This document shows, piece after piece, positions 25,936 through 35,102 of a stretch of 64,000 nucleotides of DNA; position 1 is the first letter of the stretch; every line of letters starts with the position of its first letter. The position numbers and the translations under genes were made by a program. Origin of the DNA: Rubrobacter_D sp963840835 (GTDB lineage: Bacteria > Actinomycetota > Rubrobacteria > Rubrobacterales > Rubrobacteraceae); the NCBI GenBank assembly GCA_963840835.1, contig CAWJAM010000005.1:138254-202253 (forward strand), in the 5' to 3' direction. Below the pieces are notes generated by a model. It did no database searches, was not told the origin of the DNA, and saw nothing but the letters and a program-made list of their open reading frames with translations.

Positions 25936-26225
25936 TGGCACGCCTGCTTCGCAGGCTTGTCAGCACGCTCAGGCTGACGCCTTCACTTGTCGGCACGCTT
26001 CGGCCTGCGGTCTCCGCGGTTGGCCAAAAGCCACTTGGGAGCAGCCCGCCGGCACAAACCGTACGCTCCGAGGATTGTAACAGCGCAACCCCCCACCGGC
26101 ATCGCCCCCTTCTCTAGCTGAAAGCGAGGCCGCAGGCCGAAGCGTGCTGACAAGCGGAGGCGAAGCCGTAGCGTGCTGACAAGCGGAGCGCGAAGCGCGT
26201 AGCGTGCTGACAAGCTGATAAGCTT
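25936..26225. repeat. Two oppositely oriented family A2 arrays
   Basis: A rightward array at 25936-26005 (GCCTGCTTCGCAGGC, then CTTGTCAGCACG words) and a leftward array at 26117-26222 (CGTGCTGACAAGC words, read from CTGAAAGCGAGGCC). They flank about 110 bases with no recognisable gene. Together they fill the 308-base gap. Confidence 0.8.
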
Positions 26226-26230
26226 GTCCC

Positions 26231-27811
26231 ATGGAGAGGGTCTCGCGGGATTTGCCCGACCGTCCGGCCCGTAGGGTGGCCAGGATCGCCCGTGTCGGGG
26301 CGCGCTACGGCTTCGGTTTCGTGTTCGGTAGGCGCCTGCTACCCCGGCGTCGCGGGGAAGAGCCGGGGCGGGTGGGAACGAGGTTGCGGTTCTCATTCGA
26401 GGAGTTGGGCCCGACGTTTGCGGAGTTGGGACGCTTCCTCTCCATGCGCAAGGACCTGATCCCACCTGATGTGGCAGCCGAGTTGGGACGCGTGAGGGTA
26501 GAGGCGAGACCGATCGCCTTCACCGAAACACGGGCCTACGTCGAGAGGGAGCTCGGCAACACGCTGGAGCGGCTGTTCGTCGAGTTCGGAGAGATACCTG
26601 TCCGGGTCGGCCCCTTTACCCAGTCGCACCGGGCCGTGCTGCCGGGAGGTCATCCCGCGCTCGTGGTCGTCGACCGTACGGGCGTGCGCAGGGACCTTCT
26701 GGCGATGCGCCCCGTCGCCGACCTAACGCGCCGGAGGCTCGGCGACGGGTTGCCGCTCGACCCCTCCGCGACCGTGGCAGAGTTCACCGCGCACGTCACC
26801 CAGCGCCGCGACATGTTCTTCGCGGCCCAGATCTCACACCGCCTGAGGGATCTGGAGGACTTCCGGCTGTCCGTCCCCGACGTCTACAGAGACTACTCGA
26901 CGGGCCGCTGCGTGACGTTCGGCGTGCCCGCGGATTTCATGCCCCTTGAGGAAGTGCACGACCGGGAGGTCTCCGAATCGATCTTACGGCTCGCGCTGAC
27001 GGAGGGAGTTCTCCTGGCCGACCTCGCGAGGGAACGTTTCGCCCTCGACGGCCGCACGGGCAAGCTCTGGCTCGTCGATCCGACGGAGGTCTTCAGCCTG
27101 GACCCGGAGAGGCTAAGGGGCGTCGCCGAGGTCCTGGCCGCGGTGCGGCGCGGGGACGTGGACGGGGTGGTGCGCGCGCTGCCGCTGGCGGGGGGCTTCG
27201 TCCCAAAGGATGACTTGGACCTCAGGCGCGAGTTACGCGAAACTCTAGGCGCTCTGGGCGGTCCCCTGTGGCGCGAACACTCCCTGGAAGAAGTCAGGGA
27301 CAGGGGCCTCGAAGCCATCCGCAGAGGGGACTCGCGGCTTCACGTCGAAGTCGCCCAGTTGGCCGATTTCCTGGTGCAAGCAGAGAAGCTAGGGGGGCGG
27401 CCTCTGATCGCAGCGGCGGCGGAGTCCGCCGAGATCCTCATCTCCCGCTACAGGAACCCGGCCTACGTCGCGGCCCGCCTGGCGCGCGGGATCGCCCAGC
27501 CCGACGCCTTCGCGGATTACCCGCGCCAGATCCACGCGCTCCTCGACGAGTTCAAGGACGGGGAGATCGAGGTCCGTTTCAGGCACGCCGGCCTGGACGA
27601 TCTCATCTCCAAGGTAGACATCCTCGCCAACCGTCTGGTCTTCGCCCTCCTCATAGCCGCCCTCATCATAGGTTCGTCGATGCTCGCGATCTTCCTGAAG
27701 GGCAACCTCAGCCTCCTCGGCGTGAGCGTGTTCGGCCTGGCCGGCTTCGTCTTCGCCGCGATCCTGGGCCTCCTGCTACTTATCGGCATCATCCGCTCCG
27801 GACGCCTTTAG
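26231..27811 (+). CDS. AarF/UbiB (ABC1)-like pseudokinase with C-terminal membrane helices
   Basis: 526 residues. The start of the ABC1 domain is clear (LGPTFAELGRFLSMRKDLIP), but the hallmark KxGQ reads ELGR. The VKV lysine strand reads VVVDRTG, and the catalytic ADPHPGN and DFG elements are replaced by ADLARERF and VDPTEV. Two hydrophobic helices close the protein (LVFALLIAALIIGSSMLAIF, FGLAGFVFAAILGLLLLIGI), as in other bacterial UbiB members. ATP transfer is unlikely; a lipid- or quinone-binding role is conjecture. Start ATG at 26231, no clear ribosome site. Confidence 0.82.
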   Translation: MERVSRDLPDRPARRVARIARVGARYGFGFVFGRRLLPRRRGEEPGRVGTRLRFSFEELGPTFAELGRFLSMRKDLIPPDVAAELGRVRVEARPIAFTETRAYVERELGNTLERLFVEFGEIPVRVGPFTQSHRAVLPGGHPALVVVDRTGVRRDLLAMRPVADLTRRRLGDGLPLDPSATVAEFTAHVTQRRDMFFAAQISHRLRDLEDFRLSVPDVYRDYSTGRCVTFGVPADFMPLEEVHDREVSESILRLALTEGVLLADLARERFALDGRTGKLWLVDPTEVFSLDPERLRGVAEVLAAVRRGDVDGVVRALPLAGGFVPKDDLDLRRELRETLGALGGPLWREHSLEEVRDRGLEAIRRGDSRLHVEVAQLADFLVQAEKLGGRPLIAAAAESAEILISRYRNPAYVAARLARGIAQPDAFADYPRQIHALLDEFKDGEIEVRFRHAGLDDLISKVDILANRLVFALLIAALIIGSSMLAIFLKGNLSLLGVSVFGLAGFVFAAILGLLLLIGIIRSGRL

Positions 27812-28135
27812 AGCACGCTCCGGCTTCGCCTACGCTTGTCAGCACGGCGCCTGCGGCGCCTTGTCAGCACGCGTCGGGCCTTACAGCCCTCGCTTGTCAG
27901 CACGCTACGCCCTCCGGGCTCGCTTTCAGCTTTTTTGTTTCGGCCTCGCGCTGCGGCGAGCAACGAGTCGCCGCCCACGGCGGTAGGGTTGTATGCTCAT
28001 GGCGACGCCCCAAGACGACTTCCTGACAAGGCGCCGACCGGAGGGAGGTGCCGGGCTGACAAGCGAGGGCGCTAGCCCGATGCGTGCTGACAAGCGTAGC
28101 GTGCTGACAAGCGTAGGCGAAGCCGGAGCGTGCTA
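27812..28135. repeat. Convergent pair of family A2 arrays
   Basis: A rightward array (27812-27940) follows the UbiB gene and ends CTCGCTTTCAGCTTTTTT. A leftward array (28050-28135) follows the excalibur gene and supplies its TAG stop. Between them lie about 110 bases with no gene. Palindromes include GGCGCCTGCGGCGCC and GCCCTCCGGGC. Confidence 0.8.
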
Positions 28136-28621
28136 GAAACAGAGGTTCTGGTGTTTTTTCGGGAACTCTGCGGGGCAGTCGCCATTGGGCATCAGCGGAA
28201 CGGGGCCTTTGGTCGGACCGCCGGCGTCTAAGAGATCGCGGATCCCCTGCGGCCCGGGACTGGGCGAAGCGGATGTCTTGCTAGATGTAGCGCTGCTCGG
28301 TGAAGCGCTGCTTGGAGGGGCGCTGCTTGGCGAAGGGCTACTGGGTGGGGCGCTACCGGGCGAGGCGTTGCTCGTGCCGTAGGTGTAGCCGTCGCAGGCC
28401 CGTCCGTTGCCATCGGTGTCGAGGCCGTTGGGGTCGCTCGGGTCGCGTTCCAGCTCGGCCTGGGCGGACTCCTGGGAGCCGAAGCTGGCACAGTCGTACT
28501 GGTCGGCCTGAGCCGCGGCCGGTTTGCTCGGGTAGACGAGCTGCTCGTAGGTGACGCGCGTGACTAGACCAGCCACGAGCACCAGCCCGACCACCAACAA
28601 CTTCAACGTCGTGCTTCCCAT
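28133..28621 (-). CDS. Exported excalibur calcium-binding domain protein
   Basis: 162 residues. Signal or anchor helix (LKLLVVGLVLVAGLVTRV), then an excalibur motif around YDCASFGSQESAQAELERD with the EF-hand-like loop DTDGNGRACD. A low-complexity Ser/Pro linker of SPSSAPPSS type follows, then a short Cys-containing C terminus (DCPAEFPKKHQNLCF). Likely cell-surface. The stop codon lies in a repeat. Confidence 0.85.
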   Translation of the reverse strand: MGSTTLKLLVVGLVLVAGLVTRVTYEQLVYPSKPAAAQADQYDCASFGSQESAQAELERDPSDPNGLDTDGNGRACDGYTYGTSNASPGSAPPSSPSPSSAPPSSASPSSATSSKTSASPSPGPQGIRDLLDAGGPTKGPVPLMPNGDCPAEFPKKHQNLCF

Positions 28622-28841
28622 CCTGTCGGGTATTGTACGTCATCGCGCACGTCGTTGGATACCCTTGACTCAGGGCGGACGTTCGCGGGCCTACGTGGTG
28701 CCTGGCGAGGAGGGGGATGCGATATTTTGCCTGGCACCAGGACGCCTGATGCTCGCCGGTACCTTTCGCCCGAAACGTCTGTAGAATGCGGCCTGACAGA
28801 AGGATGGTTGGACGAAAAGTATCTTCGAGAGGCGGAAGAGC

Positions 28842-29321
28842 ATGGAAGAGCAGACACGCAGTGAGATCCTGAAGACCATCCCCTACGGCGTCTACATCAC
28901 GGGCGTCGTGGGGTCCGACGGCGAGGCGAACGGGTTCACCACGTGTTGGGTCTCGCAGGTCTCCTTCGAGCCGCAGCAGGTCGTGGTCGCCGTCCGCAAG
29001 GATCAGCACACGCACGACCTGCTCGAAGACGGCGGCGTCTTCTCCTTGAACTTCCTCGACACCGACCAAGAAGACCTGGCCCGCAAGTTCACCAGGCCCC
29101 TCCAACCCGAGAACGGCGCCCTGGACGGCTCGCCATACACGGCGGGCGATACAGGGGCGCCGCTCTTCACCGAGGCGTTCGCCCACCTGGAGTGCAGGGT
29201 GGTTGGCAAGATGGAGGCGGGGGACCATACCGTCTACCTCGGGGAGGTCGCCGCCGCCAGCCTCGAACGCCCCGCGGATATCCTCACCGACCTCGATACG
29301 CCGATGGACTACGGTGGATAG
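28842..29321 (+). CDS. Flavin reductase-like FMN-binding protein
   Basis: 159 residues with the flavin reductase fold: LKTIPYGVYITGVVG, NGFTTCWVSQVSFEPQQVVVAV (FMN-binding loop) and AHLECRVVGKMEAGDHTVYLGEV. It could supply reduced flavin to an unlinked oxygenase or act alone. GGCGGAAGAG precedes the ATG. Confidence 0.88.
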   Translation: MEEQTRSEILKTIPYGVYITGVVGSDGEANGFTTCWVSQVSFEPQQVVVAVRKDQHTHDLLEDGGVFSLNFLDTDQEDLARKFTRPLQPENGALDGSPYTAGDTGAPLFTEAFAHLECRVVGKMEAGDHTVYLGEVAAASLERPADILTDLDTPMDYGG

Positions 29322-29691
29322 TAGCCTCTAAACTAGGCATCAGGCTTCAGGTTACAGGCATCAGGGAGGGGTTCGAGGCGTAAGACGTGAGCCGCTTATG
29401 CGACGCGACGCGCTCCAGGCATACTCTCTCCGAAACATACCGTAGCACGAGAAGTGCCCTGTCTCAGAGGTGCGCCCGGTCCTGGCTCCGGAAGCTGCGG
29501 CCCCGAACCCTCCTTATGCCGGCACACGGCCTGCGTAGTCCGGGAACGGCCTTACTTTTCGGAGTCTTTCAACGAGAAATCCTGAAGCCTCACACTAAAG
29601 ATTCCCGTATGTGTCGCCGAAGAAGTAGTGCGGACCCGACGGTGACAAAGGCGCGGACAGAAGAGCTTTGTTCTCCCACTCTTCATGGCGG
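29322..29691. other. 370-base gap before the pilin gene
   Basis: Holds a family C repeat at 29338-29366 (GCATCAGG...TTACAGGCATCAGG). The rest has no convincing gene; a cyclic-di-GMP riboswitch was looked for because of the pilin downstream, but its conserved core was not found. Confidence 0.5.
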
Positions 29692-30060
29692 ATGGAAGAA
29701 CTTCGCAGGACAGGCGAGGAAGGTTTTACCTTGATCGAGCTGCTGGCGGTCGTCGTCATCATCGGTATTCTCGCGGCCATCGCGATACCCAACTACCTGG
29801 GCCAACAGAGGGATTCGAAGGATTCCGCCGCGATGGCGCAACTGCGCGCCGCGGCCACCTCGCAACAACTCTACTACGCGAGGCAGGACGCTTTCGCCGA
29901 CACGGTGGCCGAGCTCGAGGCCTTCGGTTTCAGGCAGGGAGGGCAACAGGTGGCTGTAGTGGCCGCGAGCGACAGTACTTACTGCATGCAGGCCCCGGGC
30001 GGCAACGGAGAGTTCAAGATCACCCAGGACACGGGCAGGCCTATGCCGGGCGAATGCTAG
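29692..30060 (+). CDS. Type IV pilin / type II secretion major-pilin-like protein
   Basis: 122 residues with a textbook class III leader: MEELRRTGEEG / FTLIELLAVVVIIGILAAIAIPNYLGQQ, including Glu5 of the mature protein. Short C-terminal globular part with two cysteines (YCMQ and the final EC), which may form the disulfide loop. A TTG at 29668 is a less likely start. It lies 4 kb from the pseudopilin operon on the other strand. Confidence 0.88.
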   Translation: MEELRRTGEEGFTLIELLAVVVIIGILAAIAIPNYLGQQRDSKDSAAMAQLRAAATSQQLYYARQDAFADTVAELEAFGFRQGGQQVAVVAASDSTYCMQAPGGNGEFKITQDTGRPMPGEC

Positions 30061-30268
30061 GCTCGCTCACCGAAGCCAGGATTGGCGCTCGCCCGCAACC
30101 TTCGCTAACATGGACTCAGGGCCGGCGGCGAACTTGGAGGGGGAGCCGCCGGCCCTCGATCATTAATACGCAGCCCGCCCGCAAAAGGTCGAGGGATTCC
30201 GAGAATAGGTCGGCAGGCAGATTCTCAGGTAGGAACAACCCGCGGAGGAGTCGCTGAAGGAGCGCCGG

Positions 30269-30484
30269 TCAGGCCGTCCGGCCTCCCAGCATCTCCCGGA
30301 TCCGCCGTCCGTCGCGGTGACCACGGTAGTAAGAGAGCCTCTCCAAGTCCTCCGTCCAGCTAGCGAGGTTGTTGTTGGACGCGAAGGTCTGCACCTGACC
30401 AAAACGTCCGTCTTCCCAGCCGCTCCTGTAGGCCGAATCCTCGCGGCGAATCTCCACCTCCCCGGTGACTCGTTCCCGGATCAT
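30269..30484 (-). CDS. Small conserved-looking protein, unknown function
   Basis: 71 residues (start after a strong AGGAGGT site). Charged, with RREDSAYRSGWEDGRFGQ and DLERLSYYRGHRDGRRIREML; no cysteine or membrane segment. I do not recognise the family. Confidence 0.6.
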   Translation of the reverse strand: MIRERVTGEVEIRREDSAYRSGWEDGRFGQVQTFASNNNLASWTEDLERLSYYRGHRDGRRIREMLGGRTA

Positions 30485-30643
30485 CCCAGACCTCCTGTTA
30501 CGAATGGCTCCTACGAGCATCATATAAACACAATGGATTCATAAATGGAAGGGCTGAGCTTAATAAAAATCAACAAAACTTACGGAAATACTATATGGTG
30601 GCGTGCTTGCACCATTTGTATCGAGAAGTTGTACCTATTGGTG

Positions 30644-31390
30644 CTATTTCGTCGCGTGGAGATGAGCGCGGCGCAGGAGGAGGAACACGAAGAGCACGGC
30701 CCCGAGCAGGGCGGGGGCGGCCAGGCCCGAGAAGACAGCGACGCCCGTCCAGAAGGATGTGGCGATCGTCGCGCTGTCGAGCAGGGCTGGTGTGGGGGTT
30801 TCGGACCACCGTCCGGTGGAGAGGAGCAGGGTCGTTGCGGCGGCGCCGGAGATCAGCCACCCGGCGTAGTTGCTCGGTGGCACGCCGTAGTAGAGGCCGC
30901 CCTCTGGCCACACCCAGAAGCCCAGAGAGGCGGCTCCGGGGTCGAGAACGGCGTCCATCCAGAGGAGTAGGAGGGTGGCGTGGGTGATGTGGAGGAGGCG
31001 CGAGCGGCCTCCCCACGCGGCAGCCACGGCACCTATGACGAGCGGCGCGTAGGAGAGGGGGAGGAGGAGAGGGACAAGGCCGGCGAGCCTGGGTCCGAGG
31101 GCTTCGCCGTAGTAGAAGCGGCCGTAGGGGAGGCCGGTCGCTACGCCGAAGGACTCTATAGCGTAGGCGAAGAGGGAGAGCGCGAGCAGGGAGAGCGTGG
31201 CCCGGCGGGGGCCGAGGTATCGGAAGAGCGCGATGGCCGAGGGCAGGGCTATCAGGAAAGTCGAGATGTACGATCCGATACTAGCGCCAGGTACGTTGGG
31301 GAGGCGGACGACGAAAAGACCGGCGAGCAGGAAGATGGCGCAGGCGAGGATCAGGGGCCCGGGTGTTGCGCGGCGGAGCTGGGTAAGCAC
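30644..31390 (-). CDS. cruF: Carotenoid 1,2-hydratase of CruF type (bisanhydrobacterioruberin hydratase)
   Basis: 248 residues, about seven membrane helices, of the carotenoid biosynthesis (DUF422) family. Features include FAYAIESFGVATGLPYGRFYY, LDPGAASLGFWVWPEGGLYYGVP and NYAGWLISG. In haloarchaea CruF adds water to the ends of bisanhydrobacterioruberin as the last step to bacterioruberin. Placed divergently from lyeJ and crtD, the other two enzymes of that route. The GTG at 31390 is chosen because the upstream extension is repeat-derived. Confidence 0.85.
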   Translation of the reverse strand: MLTQLRRATPGPLILACAIFLLAGLFVVRLPNVPGASIGSYISTFLIALPSAIALFRYLGPRRATLSLLALSLFAYAIESFGVATGLPYGRFYYGEALGPRLAGLVPLLLPLSYAPLVIGAVAAAWGGRSRLLHITHATLLLLWMDAVLDPGAASLGFWVWPEGGLYYGVPPSNYAGWLISGAAATTLLLSTGRWSETPTPALLDSATIATSFWTGVAVFSGLAAPALLGAVLFVFLLLRRAHLHATK

Positions 31391-31516
31391 CCGTGTGATT
31401 TTACAGCTGTCAGCCTTCAACCCAAAACGAAAAAGCTGACTGCTGATGGCTGACTGCTGATCGCGCGGGTCGCCAGAGGCCTCTGGCGACCCGCATCGCT
31501 GGTATATATTAGGGGC

Positions 31517-32359
31517 GTGATCCTGCGTCTCCTTCACATCTCGCGGCCCGTGCTCTGGATCAACACCCTGGGGCCGGCCACGATCGGGATGTGGCTCGCC
31601 GGGGATTTATGGACCTGGGAGGCGCTTCCGGTTCTCCTCTGGCTCACGCTTCCGTTCAACCTCCTGATCTACGGCGTCAACGACGTCTTCGACCAGGAGA
31701 CAGACGCCCGGAACCCCCGCAAGGGCACCCTGGAAGGGGCCAGGATAGACCGCTCGGAGGTGCGCCTTATCGCGCTCGGCGTCGTAATCTCGAACGTACC
31801 GTTCCTGGTCTACTTCGTCCTTGTCTTGCCCCTTTCCGCGGTGGCCTGGATGCTCCTCTACGCGCTGGTCTTCGTCGGCTACTCGGCCCCGCCCGCGCGC
31901 TTCAAAGCCCGCCCCTACCTGGACTCCTTGAGCAACGCCGCCTACGCCTTCCCGCTCGTCTTCTTGCCGCTCGCCCTCGGCAAAGGACCGGTCTGGGCGG
32001 CGGCGACGGGGCTCATGGCATGGAGCGCGGCCAAGCACACCTTCGACGCCGTGCAGGACGTGGATGAGGACCGAAAGGTCGGCATTACGACGACCGCGGT
32101 CAGGCTCGGCCCCGGCGGGGTCGTCCTATGGAGCGGGGTCCTGTGGGCGCTCGCCACGGCGTGCTTCGCCCTCGTAAACGTGCCAGTCGCGCTGGTGAAC
32201 GCCGCGATCTCCGGTACGCTCCTCTACATTCTGTATAAGAACCAGACGCCGCAGACGGGACACCGGCTCTACAGGTACTCTATCGCCTTTCCCTACGTGG
32301 CCGGTACGGTCGCGGGCGTGCAACTTGTCGCGGCGCTGTCGCTGGGGGCTTATCCGTGA
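31517..32359 (+). CDS. lyeJ: UbiA-family prenyltransferase, probable lycopene elongase
   Basis: 280 residues with eight or nine membrane helices and both Asp-rich motifs: NDVFDQETDARN and DAVQDVDEDRKVGI. The position between cruF and crtD points to lycopene elongase, which adds C5 units to lycopene and leaves 1-hydroxy ends for C50 carotenoids. Sequence alone would allow other UbiA acceptors. GTG start; the stop overlaps the crtD GTG. Confidence 0.82.
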   Translation: MILRLLHISRPVLWINTLGPATIGMWLAGDLWTWEALPVLLWLTLPFNLLIYGVNDVFDQETDARNPRKGTLEGARIDRSEVRLIALGVVISNVPFLVYFVLVLPLSAVAWMLLYALVFVGYSAPPARFKARPYLDSLSNAAYAFPLVFLPLALGKGPVWAAATGLMAWSAAKHTFDAVQDVDEDRKVGITTTAVRLGPGGVVLWSGVLWALATACFALVNVPVALVNAAISGTLLYILYKNQTPQTGHRLYRYSIAFPYVAGTVAGVQLVAALSLGAYP

Positions 32360-33780
32360 GGCGCGTGGTAGTCGTCGGCGGCGGCCTCGGGGGACTTGCT
32401 TCGGCCGCCCTGCTCGGGCGCGCCGGGCACGAAGTGACGCTACTGGAGGCCAATCCCTGGCTGGGCGGGAAGAGCCGGCGCATCGAGCTCGACGGCCGGA
32501 GGATGGATACGGGACCCTCGCTCCTCACCTTCCCCGGCGTATGGGAGGAGTTTCTGCGACGCTGGGATGCCCGTCAGGAGCCGGGCGTGGCGAGCGATAT
32601 CGCGGGGCTAAGGCTGAAGCGACTACCCGAGGTCGGAAGGTATTACTACCGCGGCGAGGAGACGTCGCTGCCGGTGGAGGAAGGCCATCCGTGGCAATGG
32701 GCGTGGGAGAGATTCATCGGCATACACGGCAGGCTCGGTCCCGAGGTCACGCGCCTGCTTACGGCGGACCCGGCAGACCGCGGGACCCTCCCTGCGCTGG
32801 CGCGACTCCTAAAGGTCTACGGGGCGAAGCTGACGACCCGCTCGTATCTGGACGGCCTTTCCTGGTTGCCCGGGGGGCTGAGGGAGATCATCGCTATTCA
32901 CACGCTCAACGCCGGGGTTGCGCCCGACCGGACGCCCGCGCTGTACGCGAGCATGCCCGCGATCATGGCGTCCGAAGGCGTGTTCGTGCCGGAGGGCGGC
33001 GTCTACGAGGTAGTGCTCTCTCTGGAAAAACTCGCCAGGCGCGCCGGGGTCGAGATAAGAACCGGCGAACCGGTACACAAGATCTGGCCCGGCAAGGTCA
33101 CGACGGCGGAGGGCGAATACACGGCGGACGCCGTGGTCAGCGACCTCGACGCCGCCAGGCTGGAGCGTTTGCTCGGTCTCGAAAAAGTGCGCTCGAAGGT
33201 GACGTTGTCTTGCTCGGGCGTTGCCGTCTACGCGGCGCTCGGGCAAGAGTTGCCCGCCGGGGTTGCGGCGCACAGCGTCGTGCTGCCTTCTGACCCAGGT
33301 GCCCTCTACAGGAGCCTCGAAGCCGGCGAGGAGCCACGGGAGACGATGGCCTTCGTCAACTACTACCGCGGGGGGGAGATCTACCCCAACGACGGAGGGA
33401 CTTTGGCCGTATTGCTCACGGCGCCGGCAAACGGTCGGGAGTACGGGCTTCGAGATCCGTTCGTCGTCGGGGAGATAGAACGCGTCTCCGCCGCGGCAGG
33501 GCTACCTGGTCCGGCCACCAGGTATTTTGGGGAGTACGAGATCCTGGACCCCGCGTACTTCGGCGGCTGGGGGGGCGAGGGCGGGGCGCTCTACGGGGCC
33601 GTTCGTCCGTTCTGGAGGAGCGGGCCGTTGCACAGACCCCCTTACAACGACCGCAGGAGTCCGTGGCTGTGGCGGGTTGGAGCGTCTGTGCATCCAGGTG
33701 GCGGCATACCCGCCGTTCTCGGGGGGGCCATGATCTGCACGGGCAGAATGCTACGCTCTCTGCTTAAGTGGGGAAAGTGA
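32356..33780 (+). CDS. crtD: CrtI-like carotenoid desaturase (probable carotenoid 3,4-desaturase)
   Basis: 474 residues: N-terminal FAD motif VVVGGGLGGLASAALLGRAG, the GGKSRRIELDGRRMDTGPSLL substrate-entry region, and the C-terminal signature GASVHPGGGIPAVLGGA of the CrtI family. In haloarchaeal bacterioruberin synthesis CrtD introduces the 3,4 double bonds after LyeJ acts. Coupled to lyeJ by the GTGA overlap. Confidence 0.88.
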   Translation: MRRVVVVGGGLGGLASAALLGRAGHEVTLLEANPWLGGKSRRIELDGRRMDTGPSLLTFPGVWEEFLRRWDARQEPGVASDIAGLRLKRLPEVGRYYYRGEETSLPVEEGHPWQWAWERFIGIHGRLGPEVTRLLTADPADRGTLPALARLLKVYGAKLTTRSYLDGLSWLPGGLREIIAIHTLNAGVAPDRTPALYASMPAIMASEGVFVPEGGVYEVVLSLEKLARRAGVEIRTGEPVHKIWPGKVTTAEGEYTADAVVSDLDAARLERLLGLEKVRSKVTLSCSGVAVYAALGQELPAGVAAHSVVLPSDPGALYRSLEAGEEPRETMAFVNYYRGGEIYPNDGGTLAVLLTAPANGREYGLRDPFVVGEIERVSAAAGLPGPATRYFGEYEILDPAYFGGWGGEGGALYGAVRPFWRSGPLHRPPYNDRRSPWLWRVGASVHPGGGIPAVLGGAMICTGRMLRSLLKWGK

Positions 33781-33799
33781 GAGAACACGGAGGACTCTA

Positions 33800-34942
33800 A
33801 TGATGGACCCGGGTAGCCAGCGTGACCTGTTCGAGATGCCGGAAGACATCGCCTACCTGAACTGCGCGTACATGTCGCCGCAGCTACGTCCTGCGCGCGA
33901 GATCGGCGAGCGGGCCGTCTCGCGCAAATCGAGGCCCTGGGAGATCACACCCGACCACTTCTTCGAGGACGTGGAGGAGGTGCGATCTCTTTTCGCGCGG
34001 CTCGTCGGCGGGGATGCCGAAGGCGTGGCTATCGTCCCCTCCGTCAGCTACGGGATCGCCGTCGCGGCGGCGAACGTACCCGTGCGCGAGGGGGAGAAGA
34101 TCATAATCCTCGAGGACCAGTTCCCGTCCAACGTCTACCCGTGGCGCGAGCTGGCGTCGCGGAGCGGGGCGACGCTCGTCACGGTCCCGCGCCCGAAAGA
34201 CTTCGACTGGACCCGTGCCCTGCTTGGGGAGATCGACGCCGGCACCGCCGTCGTCGCGGCGCCGAACTGCCACTGGACAGACGGCTCGCTCGTCGACCTC
34301 GCGCGCGTCGGCGAGAAGGCCAGGGAGGTCGGGGCCGCACTGGTGGTCGACGGGATACAGTCGTTGGGGGCGCGTCCTTTCGACGTCTCAGAGGTCAGAC
34401 CAGACTTCCTGGTCGCCGCCTCCTACAAGTGGCTGCTCGGACCCTACGGGATAGGGTTCATGTACGTCGACGAAAAATATCGCGAGGGAAAACCTATAGA
34501 GCACAACTGGATCAACCGCCGCGGAAGCCAGGAGTTCTCGCAACTGGTCGGATACCAGGACGCGTTCCAGCCCGGCGCCCGGCGCTACGACGTCGGGGAG
34601 CGGAGCAACTTCGTCCTGCTCCCCATGGCCGCCGAGGCGCTGCGCCAGATCCTCGACTGGGGGGTCGAGAACGTCTCCGAGACCATCGGTACGTTGACGG
34701 ACCTCATCGAACAAAAGGCGGAAGAACGCGGTATTGCGGCGATCCCCAAACAGAGGCGGGCGCGGCACATGATCGGGCTCATGCTCGGCCCCGGCGCCCC
34801 CGCCGACCTCGCCACCAGGCTCACGCATCACAACGTCTACGTCAGCGTGCGCGGCGAGAGCGTGCGCGTCTCCCCCCACCTCTACAACACGGAAGAGGAC
34901 GTAGATCGACTCTTCGAGGTTCTGGAGCAGGTCGCCGGTTGA
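33800..34942 (+). CDS. Class V aminotransferase / cysteine desulfurase-like PLP enzyme
   Basis: 380 residues with fold type I PLP motifs: VDGIQSLGARPFDV (Asp and Gln that hold the pyridine ring) and ASYKWLLGPYGIGF, whose lysine forms the Schiff base. No catalytic cysteine loop of IscS type is obvious, so it is called only to family. It lies 20 bases after crtD with its own GGAGGA site and may be co-transcribed; a carotenoid role is not implied. Confidence 0.85.
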   Translation: MMDPGSQRDLFEMPEDIAYLNCAYMSPQLRPAREIGERAVSRKSRPWEITPDHFFEDVEEVRSLFARLVGGDAEGVAIVPSVSYGIAVAAANVPVREGEKIIILEDQFPSNVYPWRELASRSGATLVTVPRPKDFDWTRALLGEIDAGTAVVAAPNCHWTDGSLVDLARVGEKAREVGAALVVDGIQSLGARPFDVSEVRPDFLVAASYKWLLGPYGIGFMYVDEKYREGKPIEHNWINRRGSQEFSQLVGYQDAFQPGARRYDVGERSNFVLLPMAAEALRQILDWGVENVSETIGTLTDLIEQKAEERGIAAIPKQRRARHMIGLMLGPGAPADLATRLTHHNVYVSVRGESVRVSPHLYNTEEDVDRLFEVLEQVAG

Positions 34943-34964
34943 AGCGAATAGCAGAGGTCAAGAC

Positions 34965-35060
34965 CTCTGCTATTCGCGCACTTCAGCACTTCAGCTGTCA
35001 GCACTTCAGCAAGAACAAAAGCTGAAATGCTGACTGGCTGACTGGCTGAGGGCTTGCAAA
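34965..35060. repeat. Family A repeats
   Basis: CAGCACTTCAGC words at about 34979-35010 face GCTGAAATGCTGACTGGC words at 35020-35050. A 17-base imperfect repeat of the aminotransferase-side sequence (CAGAGGTCAAGACCTCTG) forms a small palindrome just before. Confidence 0.7.
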
Positions 35061-35102
35061 GAGGGGTCACCCTCTTTGCAAGCTGCTGTAACGGTCGTGC
35101 CG

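Noticed and set aside
26117..26222. Possible CRISPR array (regular CGTGCTGACAAGC words)
   Set aside because: The constant part is only about 13 bases and the intervening pieces are palindromes of 14-20 bases, not unique spacers; no cas genes are near.
29322..29691. Possible riboswitch before the pilin gene
   Set aside because: The conserved GEMM core and its receptor loop could not be found on the coding strand.
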